This document shows positions 6,433 to 13,436 of a stretch of DNA of 17,139 bases, piece after piece. The notes below the pieces were generated by a model. The model was not told the DNA's origin, searched no databases, and saw nothing but the letters and a program-made list of their open reading frames with translations. Numbering within the stretch: the stretch's first letter is position 1; each line of letters starts with the position of its first letter. The position numbers and the translations under genes are program-made. Origin of the DNA: Deltaproteobacteria bacterium (GTDB taxonomy: Bacteria; Desulfobacterota; Deferrimicrobia; Deferrimicrobiales; Deferrimicrobiaceae); assembly GCA_003513855.1 (NCBI GenBank), contig DOTC01000218.1:1-17139 (forward strand), written 5' to 3'.

Positions 6433-7431
6433 TCAGACGAAAGCCCAGACCACCCCCACACCCCGGATGTCCGGCCTGCCCCTCTTGATGCGCCGGAACC
6501 CTGCGGACCGGAACATCGCGGCGATCTCCCCCGAAGTGTACGCCTTCCCCCCCTCGGTCACCGCGACCATGTGAACGGAGAAGAACGCGGGGCCGGGGGG
6601 AAAGGTTCCGCCTCGCTCCAGAAGGAACTCCTGGACGGCGGCGCGTCCTCCCGGGGCGATCGCCCTGCGCACCTTGCGCAGCAGGAAGAGGCACTCCTTT
6701 TCCGAGAAGGCGTGGAGGATCTGGGAGATCCAGACGAAGTCGTACGGCCCCCCCAGCCGGTCGCGCAGGAAATTGCCCTCCCGCAGGGCGACCAGCCGGG
6801 ACGCGCCTTTCTCCTTGAGGATTTTTCTCGTGACCGCAAGCGTTTCCGGCAGGTCGAAGACCGTCACATGCGTGCCGGGGTACCGCTTCGCCCATTCGAC
6901 CGCGTAGGTCCCGGGGCCTCCCCCCAGGTCGAGAACCCGCTCGCCGTCCCGCAGGGGATTCTGCATCGCCACGGAGACGGCACGCTCCCGGGAGTTGTCC
7001 TCCATCCCCCGGATGAAGTTCTCCTGGTACCCCTTCCCCTTTCCGGGGGTTCTCCCGCCGGTCCGGATCCTGCCCGCAAGGGCCGTCCACTCCGGCCAGC
7101 AGTCGAGGTGGTGCAGGAGGATGGACGCCTTCGAGTGAGGCCCGTCCGCGAGGAAACGGCCGGCAAGCTCCCCGTTCCGGTAGGTATTCCCTTTTTTTCC
7201 GAGAAGCCCCACCCCCACGAGAGCGTTCAGCAGGATGGAGAGCCGACGGGGATCGGCGGAGAGGTCCCGGGCGAGCCGGGCAGCGTCCGCGGGACCGTTC
7301 GCAAGAGCGGAGAAGACCCCGAGGTCGAGGGCCGCGAACAGGGCCATGGAACGCTGGTACCCGTGCGCCATCCCCATGATGTCGTCGATCGTCTTCACGC
7401 GCACGACAGGCTCCTTCTTCAGGGATTTCAT
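6433..7431 (-). CDS. SAM-dependent O-methyltransferase (acetylserotonin/hydroxyneurosporene O-MT-like, with dimerisation domain)
   Basis: This 332-residue protein has an N-terminal winged-helix dimerisation region (about 15-95; MALFAALDLGVFSALANGP, then RRLSILLNALVGVGLL) and a Rossmann methyltransferase domain. Motif I is VLDLGGGPGTYAVEW near 167-180, and the acidic end of beta-2 is VFDLPETL near 191-198. The segment WISQILHAFSEKECLFLL holds the His in the place of the family's catalytic base, and RAIAPGGRAAVQEF is the post-motif region. The ATG at 7431 overlaps the cysS stop (ATGA), so the two are translationally coupled. Homologs act on phenolic, quinone-like or carotenoid substrates, but the target here is unknown. 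A longer upstream frame exists but lies inside cysS and lacks homology. Confidence 0.88.
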   Translation of the reverse strand: MKSLKKEPVVRVKTIDDIMGMAHGYQRSMALFAALDLGVFSALANGPADAARLARDLSADPRRLSILLNALVGVGLLGKKGNTYRNGELAGRFLADGPHSKASILLHHLDCWPEWTALAGRIRTGGRTPGKGKGYQENFIRGMEDNSRERAVSVAMQNPLRDGERVLDLGGGPGTYAVEWAKRYPGTHVTVFDLPETLAVTRKILKEKGASRLVALREGNFLRDRLGGPYDFVWISQILHAFSEKECLFLLRKVRRAIAPGGRAAVQEFLLERGGTFPPGPAFFSVHMVAVTEGGKAYTSGEIAAMFRSAGFRRIKRGRPDIRGVGVVWAFV

Positions 7432-8852
7432 CTCTTCCGCAACCTCCCGGCTCCGTCCTTCCCGTCGAGGACATCGTACCCGGCTTCCCGGATCTTCTCG
7501 CGCAGGGCGTCCGCCTCCGCGAACCTGCGCTCCCGCCGGCACCTGTCGCGGCGAAGCGCGAGGTCGACCACCTCTCCCGGGGCGAACTCGCCCCCCGGCG
7601 CACCCTCCCCGGCCGCTTTCCCTGAGACCTCCTCGAGAAGTCCCACGCCCAGGACCGTGTCCCACTCCCGGGCCAGCTCCCTCACGACATCGCCCGGAAG
7701 GTCCGACCGGACCGCCTCGTGCACGACGGCAAGCGCCCTGGGAGCGTTCAGGTCGTCCCCGATCGCCTCCCGGAAACGGCGCCGGAACCCTTCCGCCTCG
7801 TCCGCCCGGCCGCCCCTAGCGCCCGTTTCCCCCTTCCCGGAAAACGCCTCGCGCAGTCTCGCGAGCGCCTTTGCGGACGCCCCCTGCGACGCCCAGGTGA
7901 AGTTCATCGGCGTCCGGTAATGGAGCGTGAGGCAGTGGTACCGGAAGTCCATCGGGCTCACGCCCCGGGACTCGAGGTCGTCGAGCGTGTACTCGTTCGA
8001 AAGCGACTTGGACATCTTGCGACCGTCGACGAGCAGGTGCGCCGCGTGCACCCAGAGAAGGGCGAACCGCCCTCCGGTGGCCGTCATCGCCATCGCCCGG
8101 GAGTTCTCATGGTGGGGGAACCGCAGGTCCACCCCCCCGACGTGGATGTCGAACTCCTTGCCGAGGTACTTTTCCGCCATCGCCGAGCACTCGATGTGCC
8201 AGCCGGGCCATCCGAGACCCCATGGGCTCTCCCAGAGAAACTCCCTCCCGGGATCGGCCGCCAGCCAGAGCGAGAAATCCTCCGGGCGATTCTTCCGGCG
8301 ATGGATCGACTCGTCCGTCCGGCCGGCCGCCTCCCCTTCCCCCAGGACCGCGCCGGACAATTCCCCGTACCCCTTCGCCTTCGTCACGTCGAAATAGAGG
8401 AAGCCGCCCTCGCCGTACGTCACTCCCTTCCCCTCCAGTTCCTTCGCCATCGCGATCATCTCGGGGACGTGGGTCGACGCGCGCGGGTAGACGTCGGAGG
8501 GGAGGAAATTCATCCTGCGGCAATCCCGGAAGTACGCCGCGGTGAAGAACTCCGCGATCTCCGTCGCCGTCTTCCCCGCAGCCCGGGCGGCGGCGATGAC
8601 CTTGTCCTCCGTCTGCTCGAGCTGCTCCTGGTGCATGTGTCCCATGTCGGTGATGTTCTGGACGGAGAACGGCGCGAGACCGTCGAACCGGACGGCCCGC
8701 AGAAGAAGATCCGTCAGCAGATAGGTCCGCAGGTTTCCGATGTGGACGTAGCGGTACACGGTAGGGCCGCAGGTGTATATCCCGACGCGGTCCGGCCGGA
8801 GGGGAACGAGCGCAACCTTCTTCCGGGAAACGGTGTCGTAGAGGGAAAGCAT
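7428..8852 (-). CDS. cysS: Cysteinyl-tRNA synthetase
   Basis: Charges tRNA-Cys with cysteine in the cytosol. It has 474 residues, a normal family length. Class I motifs are clear: TCGPTVYRYVHIGNLRTYL with the HIGH-type HIGN at 37-40 and zinc ligand Cys28, WHIECSAMAEKYLG with Cys222, HVGGVDLRFPHHENS with His247, and KMSKS at 279-283. The residue lined up with E. coli Glu238, the fourth zinc ligand, appears to be Ser251 (HHENS rather than HHENE). The C-terminal helical anticodon-binding part is present. The ATG at 8852 follows AGGGGGG. It lies eight bases after a small ferritin-like gene and overlaps the following methyltransferase gene by four bases, so it sits inside the Fe-S/ferritin-like operon. 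Confidence 0.96.
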   Translation of the reverse strand: MLSLYDTVSRKKVALVPLRPDRVGIYTCGPTVYRYVHIGNLRTYLLTDLLLRAVRFDGLAPFSVQNITDMGHMHQEQLEQTEDKVIAAARAAGKTATEIAEFFTAAYFRDCRRMNFLPSDVYPRASTHVPEMIAMAKELEGKGVTYGEGGFLYFDVTKAKGYGELSGAVLGEGEAAGRTDESIHRRKNRPEDFSLWLAADPGREFLWESPWGLGWPGWHIECSAMAEKYLGKEFDIHVGGVDLRFPHHENSRAMAMTATGGRFALLWVHAAHLLVDGRKMSKSLSNEYTLDDLESRGVSPMDFRYHCLTLHYRTPMNFTWASQGASAKALARLREAFSGKGETGARGGRADEAEGFRRRFREAIGDDLNAPRALAVVHEAVRSDLPGDVVRELAREWDTVLGVGLLEEVSGKAAGEGAPGGEFAPGEVVDLALRRDRCRRERRFAEADALREKIREAGYDVLDGKDGAGRLRKR

Positions 8853-8860
8853 CGCCCCCC

Positions 8861-9061
8861 CTACATCTCCTGATTGACCTCCCGGTCAATCTCGTCCTGC
8901 AGGAGTTTCACGTGCTTTTCCTCCTCCTGCACCAGGTAAAGGAACATCTCCCGGATCGACAGATCCTTGGCCGTCTTCGCGAATTCCGAGTAGTCCCGGA
9001 CCGCCATCTTCTCGCGCTCCAGCGCCATCCGCATCACGTCGATGGGATTCGAAGTCTTCAT
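8861..9061 (-). CDS. Small ferritin-like (rubrerythrin half-domain) protein, 66 aa
   Basis: This is a two-helix protein matching one half of a rubrerythrin four-helix bundle. Helix 1 carries ALEREKMAVRDYSEF with Glu17 and Tyr24. Helix 2 carries IREMFLYLVQEEEKHVKLL with E47xxH50, the classic ferritin-like metal motif. To form a diiron site it would need to dimerise, as encapsulated-ferritin half-bundles do, so iron or another metal as ligand is likely. No rubredoxin motif is present. GGAGG lies just ahead of the ATG at 9061. It is 37 bases downstream of the 153-residue ferritin-like gene and eight bases before cysS. It aligns without gaps to the 65-residue protein encoded at the other end of the operon. 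Confidence 0.85.
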   Translation of the reverse strand: MKTSNPIDVMRMALEREKMAVRDYSEFAKTAKDLSIREMFLYLVQEEEKHVKLLQDEIDREVNQEM

Positions 9062-9098
9062 GCCTGCCTCCGGAAGGGATGATTGCCCCGCGGGGCTC

Positions 9099-9560
9099 CT
9101 ACAAGTCCTTCAGAAACGCATCGATCTTCGCGAGATGGATCCTTTCCTCGTCCTCCAGCCCGGCGAGCAGATTCCGCATGCGGTCATCCTCGACGGTCTT
9201 CGAGGCCTGATGGTAGAAGGCGACGGCATGCGATTCCGCCTTCCGCGCCACGGAGAGCCCCTTCCGCTGCGCGTCGGGCCCATCGGCGCCCCCCGCCTCG
9301 ACCCCTTCCTCCCAGGCGAGGCGGTCCAGGTCGATCATGTACGGCAGATATTTTTCCTTCCATCCGGCCTCGTACGCGGGGATCCCGTGCATCGCGGACA
9401 GCTTGCGGATGTGTCCCTCTTCCTCTCCCGCGAGGAAGTGGAACAGGTCTCCCGCCGGGGTATCTCCCTGCCGCCGGGCCAGCCGCTCGTAAAAGATCTG
9501 CGCCTGCCGCTCGTGCGCCAGGGCAACCTGCAGGATCTCGATCTCGTTCAGGTCCAGCAT
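9099..9560 (-). CDS. Ferritin-like/rubrerythrin-family diiron protein without rubredoxin domain, 153 aa
   Basis: This is a full four-helix ferritin-like protein made of two related halves. The first half has AHERQAQIFYERLA (Glu17, Tyr24) and FHFLAGEEEGHIRKL (E47xxH50). The second has RKAESHAVAFYHQASK (Glu109) and LLAGLEDEERIHLAKI (E139xxH142). These four helices give the usual ligand set for a diiron centre. There is no CxxC rubredoxin tail, so it resembles the erythrin-type or rubrerythrin-like proteins used in peroxide defence or iron handling. The ATG at 9560 starts the homology; the ribosome site (GGGAGAG) is somewhat distant. It sits 20 bases after iscU and before a half-domain paralogue. 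Confidence 0.88.
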   Translation of the reverse strand: MLDLNEIEILQVALAHERQAQIFYERLARRQGDTPAGDLFHFLAGEEEGHIRKLSAMHGIPAYEAGWKEKYLPYMIDLDRLAWEEGVEAGGADGPDAQRKGLSVARKAESHAVAFYHQASKTVEDDRMRNLLAGLEDEERIHLAKIDAFLKDL

Positions 9561-9580
9561 CGCCGGGCAACTCTCCCGTG

Positions 9581-9964
9581 TCAGGCGGGATTCTTCTTCC
9601 GGTAGTCGTCCAAAGCCGCCTTCACCGCCTCCTCGGCCATGACCGAGCAGTGGATCTTCACGGCCGGCAGACCGTCGAGGGCGTCGGCGACGTGCCGGTT
9701 CGTGATGGCCTGCGCCTCCTCGATCGTCTTCCCCTTGATCATCTCCGTCAGCATGGAGCTGGAGGCGATGGCCGCCCCGCAGCCGAAGGTGCGGAACTTC
9801 GCGTCCACGACCTTCCCGCCCTCGACCTTGAGATAGAGGCGCATCATGTCCCCGCAGGCCGGATTCCCGACCTCGCCGACCCCGCTGGCGTCCTCGATCT
9901 CGCCGACGTTTCTCGGGTTCATGAAGTGATCCATCACCTTCTCGCTGTAAGGTCCGCTCGCCAT
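9581..9964 (-). CDS. iscU: Fe-S cluster assembly scaffold IscU/NifU N-terminal type
   Basis: Builds [2Fe-2S] and [4Fe-4S] clusters from sulfur donated by the adjacent cysteine desulfurase. It has 127 residues, the standard IscU length. All key residues are present: Cys37 and Asp39 in NPACGD, Cys62 in [13 protein letters not shown], and His105-Cys106 in [12 protein letters not shown]. The start [21 protein letters not shown] is typical. It lies six bases after the desulfurase stop, so the two are co-expressed. It lacks the C-terminal Nfu domain of true NifU; a separate Nfu is encoded at 12478-12696. No HscA/HscB chaperone genes are seen here. Confidence 0.94.
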   Translation of the reverse strand: MASGPYSEKVMDHFMNPRNVGEIEDASGVGEVGNPACGDMMRLYLKVEGGKVVDAKFRTFGCGAAIASSSMLTEMIKGKTIEEAQAITNRHVADALDGLPAVKIHCSVMAEEAVKAALDDYRKKNPA

Positions 9965-9970
9965 CGCCGC

Positions 9971-11182
9971 TTACCCTCCCTGCGGGATCTTCTTCTGGTA
10001 GTCGAGATAGGTGGGCGACATCTCCCACAGCCGCCTGACGATATCCGGCAGGACCGACAGGACGTGGTCCACCTCCTGCTCGGTGTTCCCCTTGCCCATG
10101 CTGAAGGTGATCGATCCCGTGCAGATGTCGCTCGGGACCCCGATCGCCCGGAGCACGTGGGAGGCGACGAGGTCCTCCTCGTCCCGGCCTTTCAGGTTCG
10201 AGCTGCACGCCGATCCCGACGCCGCCATCACGCCGCGGACGTTGAGGAACAGCAGGAGCGACTCGCCCTCCGCGAACTCGACCCAGAAGCTCACGTGACC
10301 CGGGAGCCGGTCCGTGGGATGGCCGGTGAAGTGGAGGTGCCCGACCGAGGAGGCGATGCCGTCGCGCAGACGGTTTCCGAGCCGGCCCAGGTGCACCGCC
10401 CACTGTCCCATCTCCTCGGAGGCGATTCGTGCCGCCTGGCCCATCCCTGCGATCCCGGGCACGTTTTCCGTACCGGCACGGTAGCCCATCTCCTGGAACC
10501 CGCCGTCGATCTGGGATTCGAGCGACACTCCCTCCCGCACCACGAGGGCCCCGGTTCCCTTGGGACCGTAGAAATGGTGCGCCGACAGCGTGACCAGGTC
10601 CGCCCCCGCCGCCCGGACATCGAGCGGGATGTGCCCCGCCGACGCGGTCGCGTCCGTGTGGAACAGGACCTCCCGCTCCCGTGCGATGCGCCCGACCTCC
10701 TCGATCGGCTCGATGGTCCCGATCTCGGCGTTGGCGTGCATCACCGAGACCAGGATGGTGTCAGGGCGGATGGCCCTTCGCACGTCGGACGGATCCACCT
10801 TTCCGTCGGCGTCGGCCCGCACGGTCGTGACCTCGTATCCCCGGTTGCGAAGAGGCCGGAGCGCGTTCAGGACGGAGAAGTGCTCCACCTCGGAAACCAC
10901 CAGGTGCTTCCCCTTCTTCCCGCTGCCTTCCGCCGCGCCCTTGATCGCCAGGTTGTTCGCCTCGGTCGCGCCGGAGGTGAAGACGATTTCCTGGGGCTTC
11001 GCGCGGACGAGCGCGGCGACATCCGCCCGGGCGGCGTCCACCGCCTTCACCGCCGCCTGCCCCTGGTCGTGAATGTGGGACGACGGGTTTCCGTATCGCT
11101 CGGTGAAATACGGCATCATCGCCGCGAGCACCCGCGGGTCGAGAGGCGTTGTTGAGATATGGTCGAAGAAGATGTGCGCCAA
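9971..11182 (-). CDS. iscS: Cysteine desulfurase (NifS/IscS family, PLP-dependent)
   Basis: Takes sulfur from cysteine as a persulfide and hands it to IscU; family members can also mobilise selenium. It has 403 residues. Landmarks: DHISTTPLDPRVL at the N-terminus, TSGATEANNLAI, SEVEHFSVLN with His101, FHTDATASAGHIPLD with Asp177, SAHHFYGPKGTGAL with PLP-lysine Lys208, YRAGTENVPGIAGMG, and the catalytic Cys326 in SGSACSS. Two departures are notable: the usual DNNATT is DHISTT, and the mobile loop from Cys326 to SHVL is about seven residues longer than in E. coli IscS. The TTG at 11182 is chosen because a GGGGGG lies about six bases upstream and the protein then starts at the family position; a second TTG at 11188 is also possible. 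The gene follows a small ferritin-like gene. Confidence 0.92.
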   Translation of the reverse strand: MAHIFFDHISTTPLDPRVLAAMMPYFTERYGNPSSHIHDQGQAAVKAVDAARADVAALVRAKPQEIVFTSGATEANNLAIKGAAEGSGKKGKHLVVSEVEHFSVLNALRPLRNRGYEVTTVRADADGKVDPSDVRRAIRPDTILVSVMHANAEIGTIEPIEEVGRIAREREVLFHTDATASAGHIPLDVRAAGADLVTLSAHHFYGPKGTGALVVREGVSLESQIDGGFQEMGYRAGTENVPGIAGMGQAARIASEEMGQWAVHLGRLGNRLRDGIASSVGHLHFTGHPTDRLPGHVSFWVEFAEGESLLLFLNVRGVMAASGSACSSNLKGRDEEDLVASHVLRAIGVPSDICTGSITFSMGKGNTEQEVDHVLSVLPDIVRRLWEMSPTYLDYQKKIPQGG

Positions 11183-11196
11183 CGGCAACCCCCCGC

Positions 11197-11394
11197 CTAC
11201 TCCTTCACCTGGAACTCGGCCATCTTGTCCCGGACCAGCTTGATGTGGGCCCGCTCCTCGTCCGCCAGAAACTGGAACATCGCCCGGATCGCCGGGTTCT
11301 GCGCTTCTTCCGAGGCTTTCTTGTATTCCCCGAAATTCTCCGTCTCGTGCCGGAGCGCCAGGCGCAACACCTCTTCCATCGTCCACTCGGCCAT
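11197..11394 (-). CDS. Small ferritin-like (rubrerythrin half-domain) protein, 65 aa, first gene of the iscSU operon
   Basis: This two-helix ferritin-like peptide has helix 1 ALRHETENFGEYKKA (Glu17, Tyr24) and helix 2 IRAMFQFLADEERAHIKLV (E47xxH50). It aligns gap-free with the 66-residue protein at 8861-9061 and with the first half of the 153-residue protein, sharing Ala13, Leu14, Glu17, Tyr24, Phe40, Leu43, Glu46, Glu47 and His50. A dimer could form a complete four-helix diiron bundle. GGGAGGGAG precedes the ATG at 11394. It is the first gene of the minus-strand operon and ends 14 bases before the desulfurase start, so iron binding or oxidant sensing tied to Fe-S assembly is a reasonable inference. 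Confidence 0.86.
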   Translation of the reverse strand: MAEWTMEEVLRLALRHETENFGEYKKASEEAQNPAIRAMFQFLADEERAHIKLVRDKMAEFQVKE

Positions 11395-11593
11395 CGCTCT
11401 CCCTCCCGGTCAGGGTTTGACGATCTTCCCGAAACGTGCGTCCCGCCCCCTGCGGCATGGACGACCCTACTCTGTACGATTAGGAGAGCGGGCTTTTCGT
11501 TTCATCTTTATCTCTCTACAATAACAGCATGCACAACTCCGGGGGAAAGAGCCAGACGAATCGGGAGGGATCGGAACGCGCGGGAGGTTCCGG
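11395..11593. promoter_or_regulatory. Divergent control region between the iscSU operon and the TlpA-like gene
   Basis: This is a 199-base gap with an AT-rich core at about 11495-11530. On the plus strand TACAAT at 11517-11522 is a plausible -10 for the thioredoxin gene, with only a weak TTTTCG-like -35 at 17 bases. The minus-strand promoter for the ferritin-like/iscSU operon should also be here but I could not place it. No clear IscR-type palindrome was recognised. There is no open frame longer than about 12 codons with a ribosome site. Confidence 0.45.
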
Positions 11594-12139
11594 ATGAAAC
11601 CCGCCCACTTCCTGCTGGTGGCGGTTCTGGTCCTGTCGTTCACGGGGGCCTTTCTGCTCTCCTCGACCTCGCCGCACAGGGACCCGGGCGACGGGGGAGG
11701 GGCGACGGTCGGAGCCGCGCTTTCCGCGGGCGCGACCGCACCGACCTTCTCCCTGAAGGACGTGAGCGGCAACGTCGTCCACTCCTCCCGTTTCCTGGGA
11801 AAACCCACCGTGATCAACTTCTTCGCCACGTGGTGTCCCGCCTGTGTAGAGGAGACCCCGGGATTCGTGGACGTCTACAACAAGTACAGGGGCAGGGGGT
11901 TCGAGCTCGTGGGGATATCCCTCGACACCGACACCCGGCAGGAACTCCCGGCCTTCGTCTTGAATTACGGGATCGAGTACCGGATCCTCCTGGGGGACCT
12001 CGCCACGACGAGGGCCTACGGGGGCGTCTCCTCCCTGCCGACCACCATCTTCATCGGAAAGGACGGCACGATCCGAAACGTCCACGTGGGGTACCTGGAC
12101 CGGGACACCTTCGACAGCGAGGTGAAGAAGCTTCTCTAG
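11594..12139 (+). CDS. TlpA/ResA-like membrane-anchored thioredoxin
   Basis: This is a 181-residue thiol-disulfide oxidoreductase facing the periplasm. Residues 5-23 (HFLLVAVLVLSFTGAFLLS) form a signal anchor, followed by a Gly/Ala-rich linker. The thioredoxin-like domain starts near 45 (GATAPTFSLKDVSGNVV). The active site is FFATWCPACVEE with Cys81 and Cys84. VGISLDTD and the cis-proline segment SSLPTTIFIGKDG complete the AhpC-TSA/TlpA fold. Such proteins keep cytochrome c haem-site cysteines or other extracytoplasmic thiols reduced. GGGAGG lies six bases ahead of the ATG at 11594. It is a single-gene unit divergent from the iscSU operon and closed by a strong terminator. No ccm or ccs genes are nearby, so the client is unknown. 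Confidence 0.92.
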   Translation: MKPAHFLLVAVLVLSFTGAFLLSSTSPHRDPGDGGGATVGAALSAGATAPTFSLKDVSGNVVHSSRFLGKPTVINFFATWCPACVEETPGFVDVYNKYRGRGFELVGISLDTDTRQELPAFVLNYGIEYRILLGDLATTRAYGGVSSLPTTIFIGKDGTIRNVHVGYLDRDTFDSEVKKLL

Positions 12140-12176
12140 GACGGGCCGCGGGGTCCGCCGGGGCCCGGGAAGGAAC

Positions 12177-12221
12177 GACGGGGAAGCGGAGGAACACCGT
12201 TCCGCTTCCCCGTCCCGTTTT
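12177..12221 (+). terminator. Strong intrinsic terminator after the TlpA-like gene
   Basis: A perfect 14-bp stem, GACGGGGAAGCGGA with TCCGCTTCCCCGTC, has a 10-base loop and is followed by CCGTTTT. It lies 38 bases after the thioredoxin stop and separates it from the convergent ferredoxin gene. The opposite strand has only a weak pyrimidine tail, so stopping of ferredoxin transcripts here is less certain. Confidence 0.85.
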
Positions 12222-12283
12222 CCGCATGGCCGCCGGGCTTGAGCCGGCGCAGCGGATCGACCGGAAATCCCGCGCGCGCCCGG

Positions 12284-12454
12284 TCAGGCCGGTACGCACG
12301 ACGCGGTGGGGCACACCGCCGCGCAGGCAGCGCAGTCCGTGCACTTGCTCGCATCGATGGAGTAGATCGGTTCCCCCTCCGCGATGCACTCTTCCGGGCA
12401 TTCCGGAAGGCATGCTCCGCAGGCGATGCATTCGTCGTTGATCCTGTACGCCAT
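12284..12454 (-). CDS. 2[4Fe-4S] ferredoxin
   Basis: This is a 56-residue low-potential bacterial ferredoxin for cytosolic electron transfer. Cluster ligands are Cys9, Cys12, Cys15 and Cys19 (CIACGACLPECP) and Cys38, Cys41, Cys44 and Cys48 (CTDCAACAAVCP). The two CxxCxxCxxxCP repeats each donate three cysteines to one cluster and one to the other. Extra cysteines at 23 and 53 follow each motif. The start MAYRINDECIACGAC is the standard form of clostridial-type ferredoxins, and GGGAGG lies just ahead of the ATG at 12454. A longer in-frame reading reaches upstream through Nfu and the CBS gene but is not coding. It is last in the CBS-Nfu-ferredoxin set, 23 bases after nfu. Confidence 0.95.
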   Translation of the reverse strand: MAYRINDECIACGACLPECPEECIAEGEPIYSIDASKCTDCAACAAVCPTASCVPA

Positions 12455-12477
12455 GTCGCCTCCCTGCAGTAGTTTGG

Positions 12478-12696
12478 CTAAACGGATTCCACCCGGTCTA
12501 CGGAGGGAATCTCCTCTTTCAATGTCGCCTCGATCCCGTGCTTCAGCGTGACGGTCGCCATGGGACAGCCTCCGCACGCGCCGGTCAGGCGCACCTTCAC
12601 CACGCCCCCTTCGACGTCGACGAGTTCCACGTCCCCCCCGTCCGCCTGCAGGGCCGGGCGAATCTTCTCCAGGACCCTCTCTACATCCGTTCTCAT
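12478..12696 (-). CDS. Nfu-type Fe-S carrier (NifU C-terminal domain only)
   Basis: This 72-residue single-domain protein carries or transfers [4Fe-4S] clusters to client proteins. Typical segments are [37 protein letters not shown] with the cluster-binding Cys41-x-x-Cys44, and [15 protein letters not shown]. The ATG at 12696 is chosen because AGGAGG is seven bases upstream; the frame continues 12 codons further, but that lead has no homology and would bury the ribosome site. It complements the IscS/IscU pair encoded about 3 kb away and lies immediately before a ferredoxin, a likely client. Confidence 0.93.
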   Translation of the reverse strand: MRTDVERVLEKIRPALQADGGDVELVDVEGGVVKVRLTGACGGCPMATVTLKHGIEATLKEEIPSVDRVESV

Positions 12697-12771
12697 ATCC
12701 ACACCTCCTCCCGCAATCAAGCCCATTCTCACTAGGATGCCTCGTCCTTCCCGATGGTTCCTTGACGCCGG

Positions 12772-13410
12772 TCAATCGGCCGCAAGAAGTTCGTAACCGC
12801 CCTTCTTGATGGCTGCCTTGAGCACCTTGTAGTTGTTCGTCTCCACCCGCATGACGAGGACCTTCCTCTTCGGGTCTTCGTGGGATGCGGTGGCCAGGGA
12901 GACGATGCTTGCGTCGAGATCCCGGAAGAGCCTGACCACCTCGAGGAGCACCTCGGGCCTGTCCGGCACGGCCAGCTCGACCCGGTACCCGGGCCCGTGG
13001 ACCCCCATCGATTCGAGAAACGCATCGAGGATGTCGGTCTCGGTCAGGATGCCGACGAGCCTCCCCTTCTCCACGACGGGGAGGCACCCGATCTTCTTTT
13101 CCCGCATGACCGTGGCGGCCTCCTCGATGGGGGCTGTCGGGGAGACCGTGTACACCCTTCGCGTCATGATCTGCTTCACCTTGATCTTGTCGAGCAGATA
13201 GAAGATCTCGCGGATCTCGAGGGCAGTGGCGGGAGAGGGGGATGCCTGCTTGATGTCCTCCTCGGTCACGATCCCCACGAGCTTCTCCCCTCCCCTCAGC
13301 ACCGGAAGGTGCCGGATCTCCCGCTCCTTCAGGATGTCCATCGCCTTCTTCATCGAGTCGTTCTCGTCCACGACCACCGGGTTCCGCATCATCCGCTTGG
13401 CGACAATCAT
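12772..13410 (-). CDS. CBS-pair plus ACT domain protein (AcuB-like)
   Basis: This is a 212-residue regulatory protein. CBS domain 1 is about 5-55 (MMRNPVVVDENDSMKKAMDI, LPVLRGGEKLVGIVTEEDI). CBS domain 2 is about 80-132 (IMTRRVYTVSPTAPIEEAAT, LPVVEKGRLVGILTETDIL). An ACT-like domain follows at about 142-210 (YRVELAVPDRPEVLLEVVRL). CBS pairs usually bind adenine nucleotides such as AMP, ATP or SAM; ACT domains bind amino acids or related ligands. Named relatives are AcuB proteins, but no acetoin or acetyl-CoA synthetase gene is adjacent, so the acu role is not supported here. GGGAGG precedes the ATG at 13410. The stop is 75 bases ahead of nfu. Confidence 0.9.
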   Translation of the reverse strand: MIVAKRMMRNPVVVDENDSMKKAMDILKEREIRHLPVLRGGEKLVGIVTEEDIKQASPSPATALEIREIFYLLDKIKVKQIMTRRVYTVSPTAPIEEAATVMREKKIGCLPVVEKGRLVGILTETDILDAFLESMGVHGPGYRVELAVPDRPEVLLEVVRLFRDLDASIVSLATASHEDPKRKVLVMRVETNNYKVLKAAIKKGGYELLAAD

Positions 13411-13436
13411 CGCTGGCCCTCCCGTCAGGATCCCCG

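Noticed and set aside
11467..11829. Minus-strand frame opposite the start of the TlpA-like gene
   Set aside because: It is mostly antisense to a clear thioredoxin and has no ribosome site or homology.
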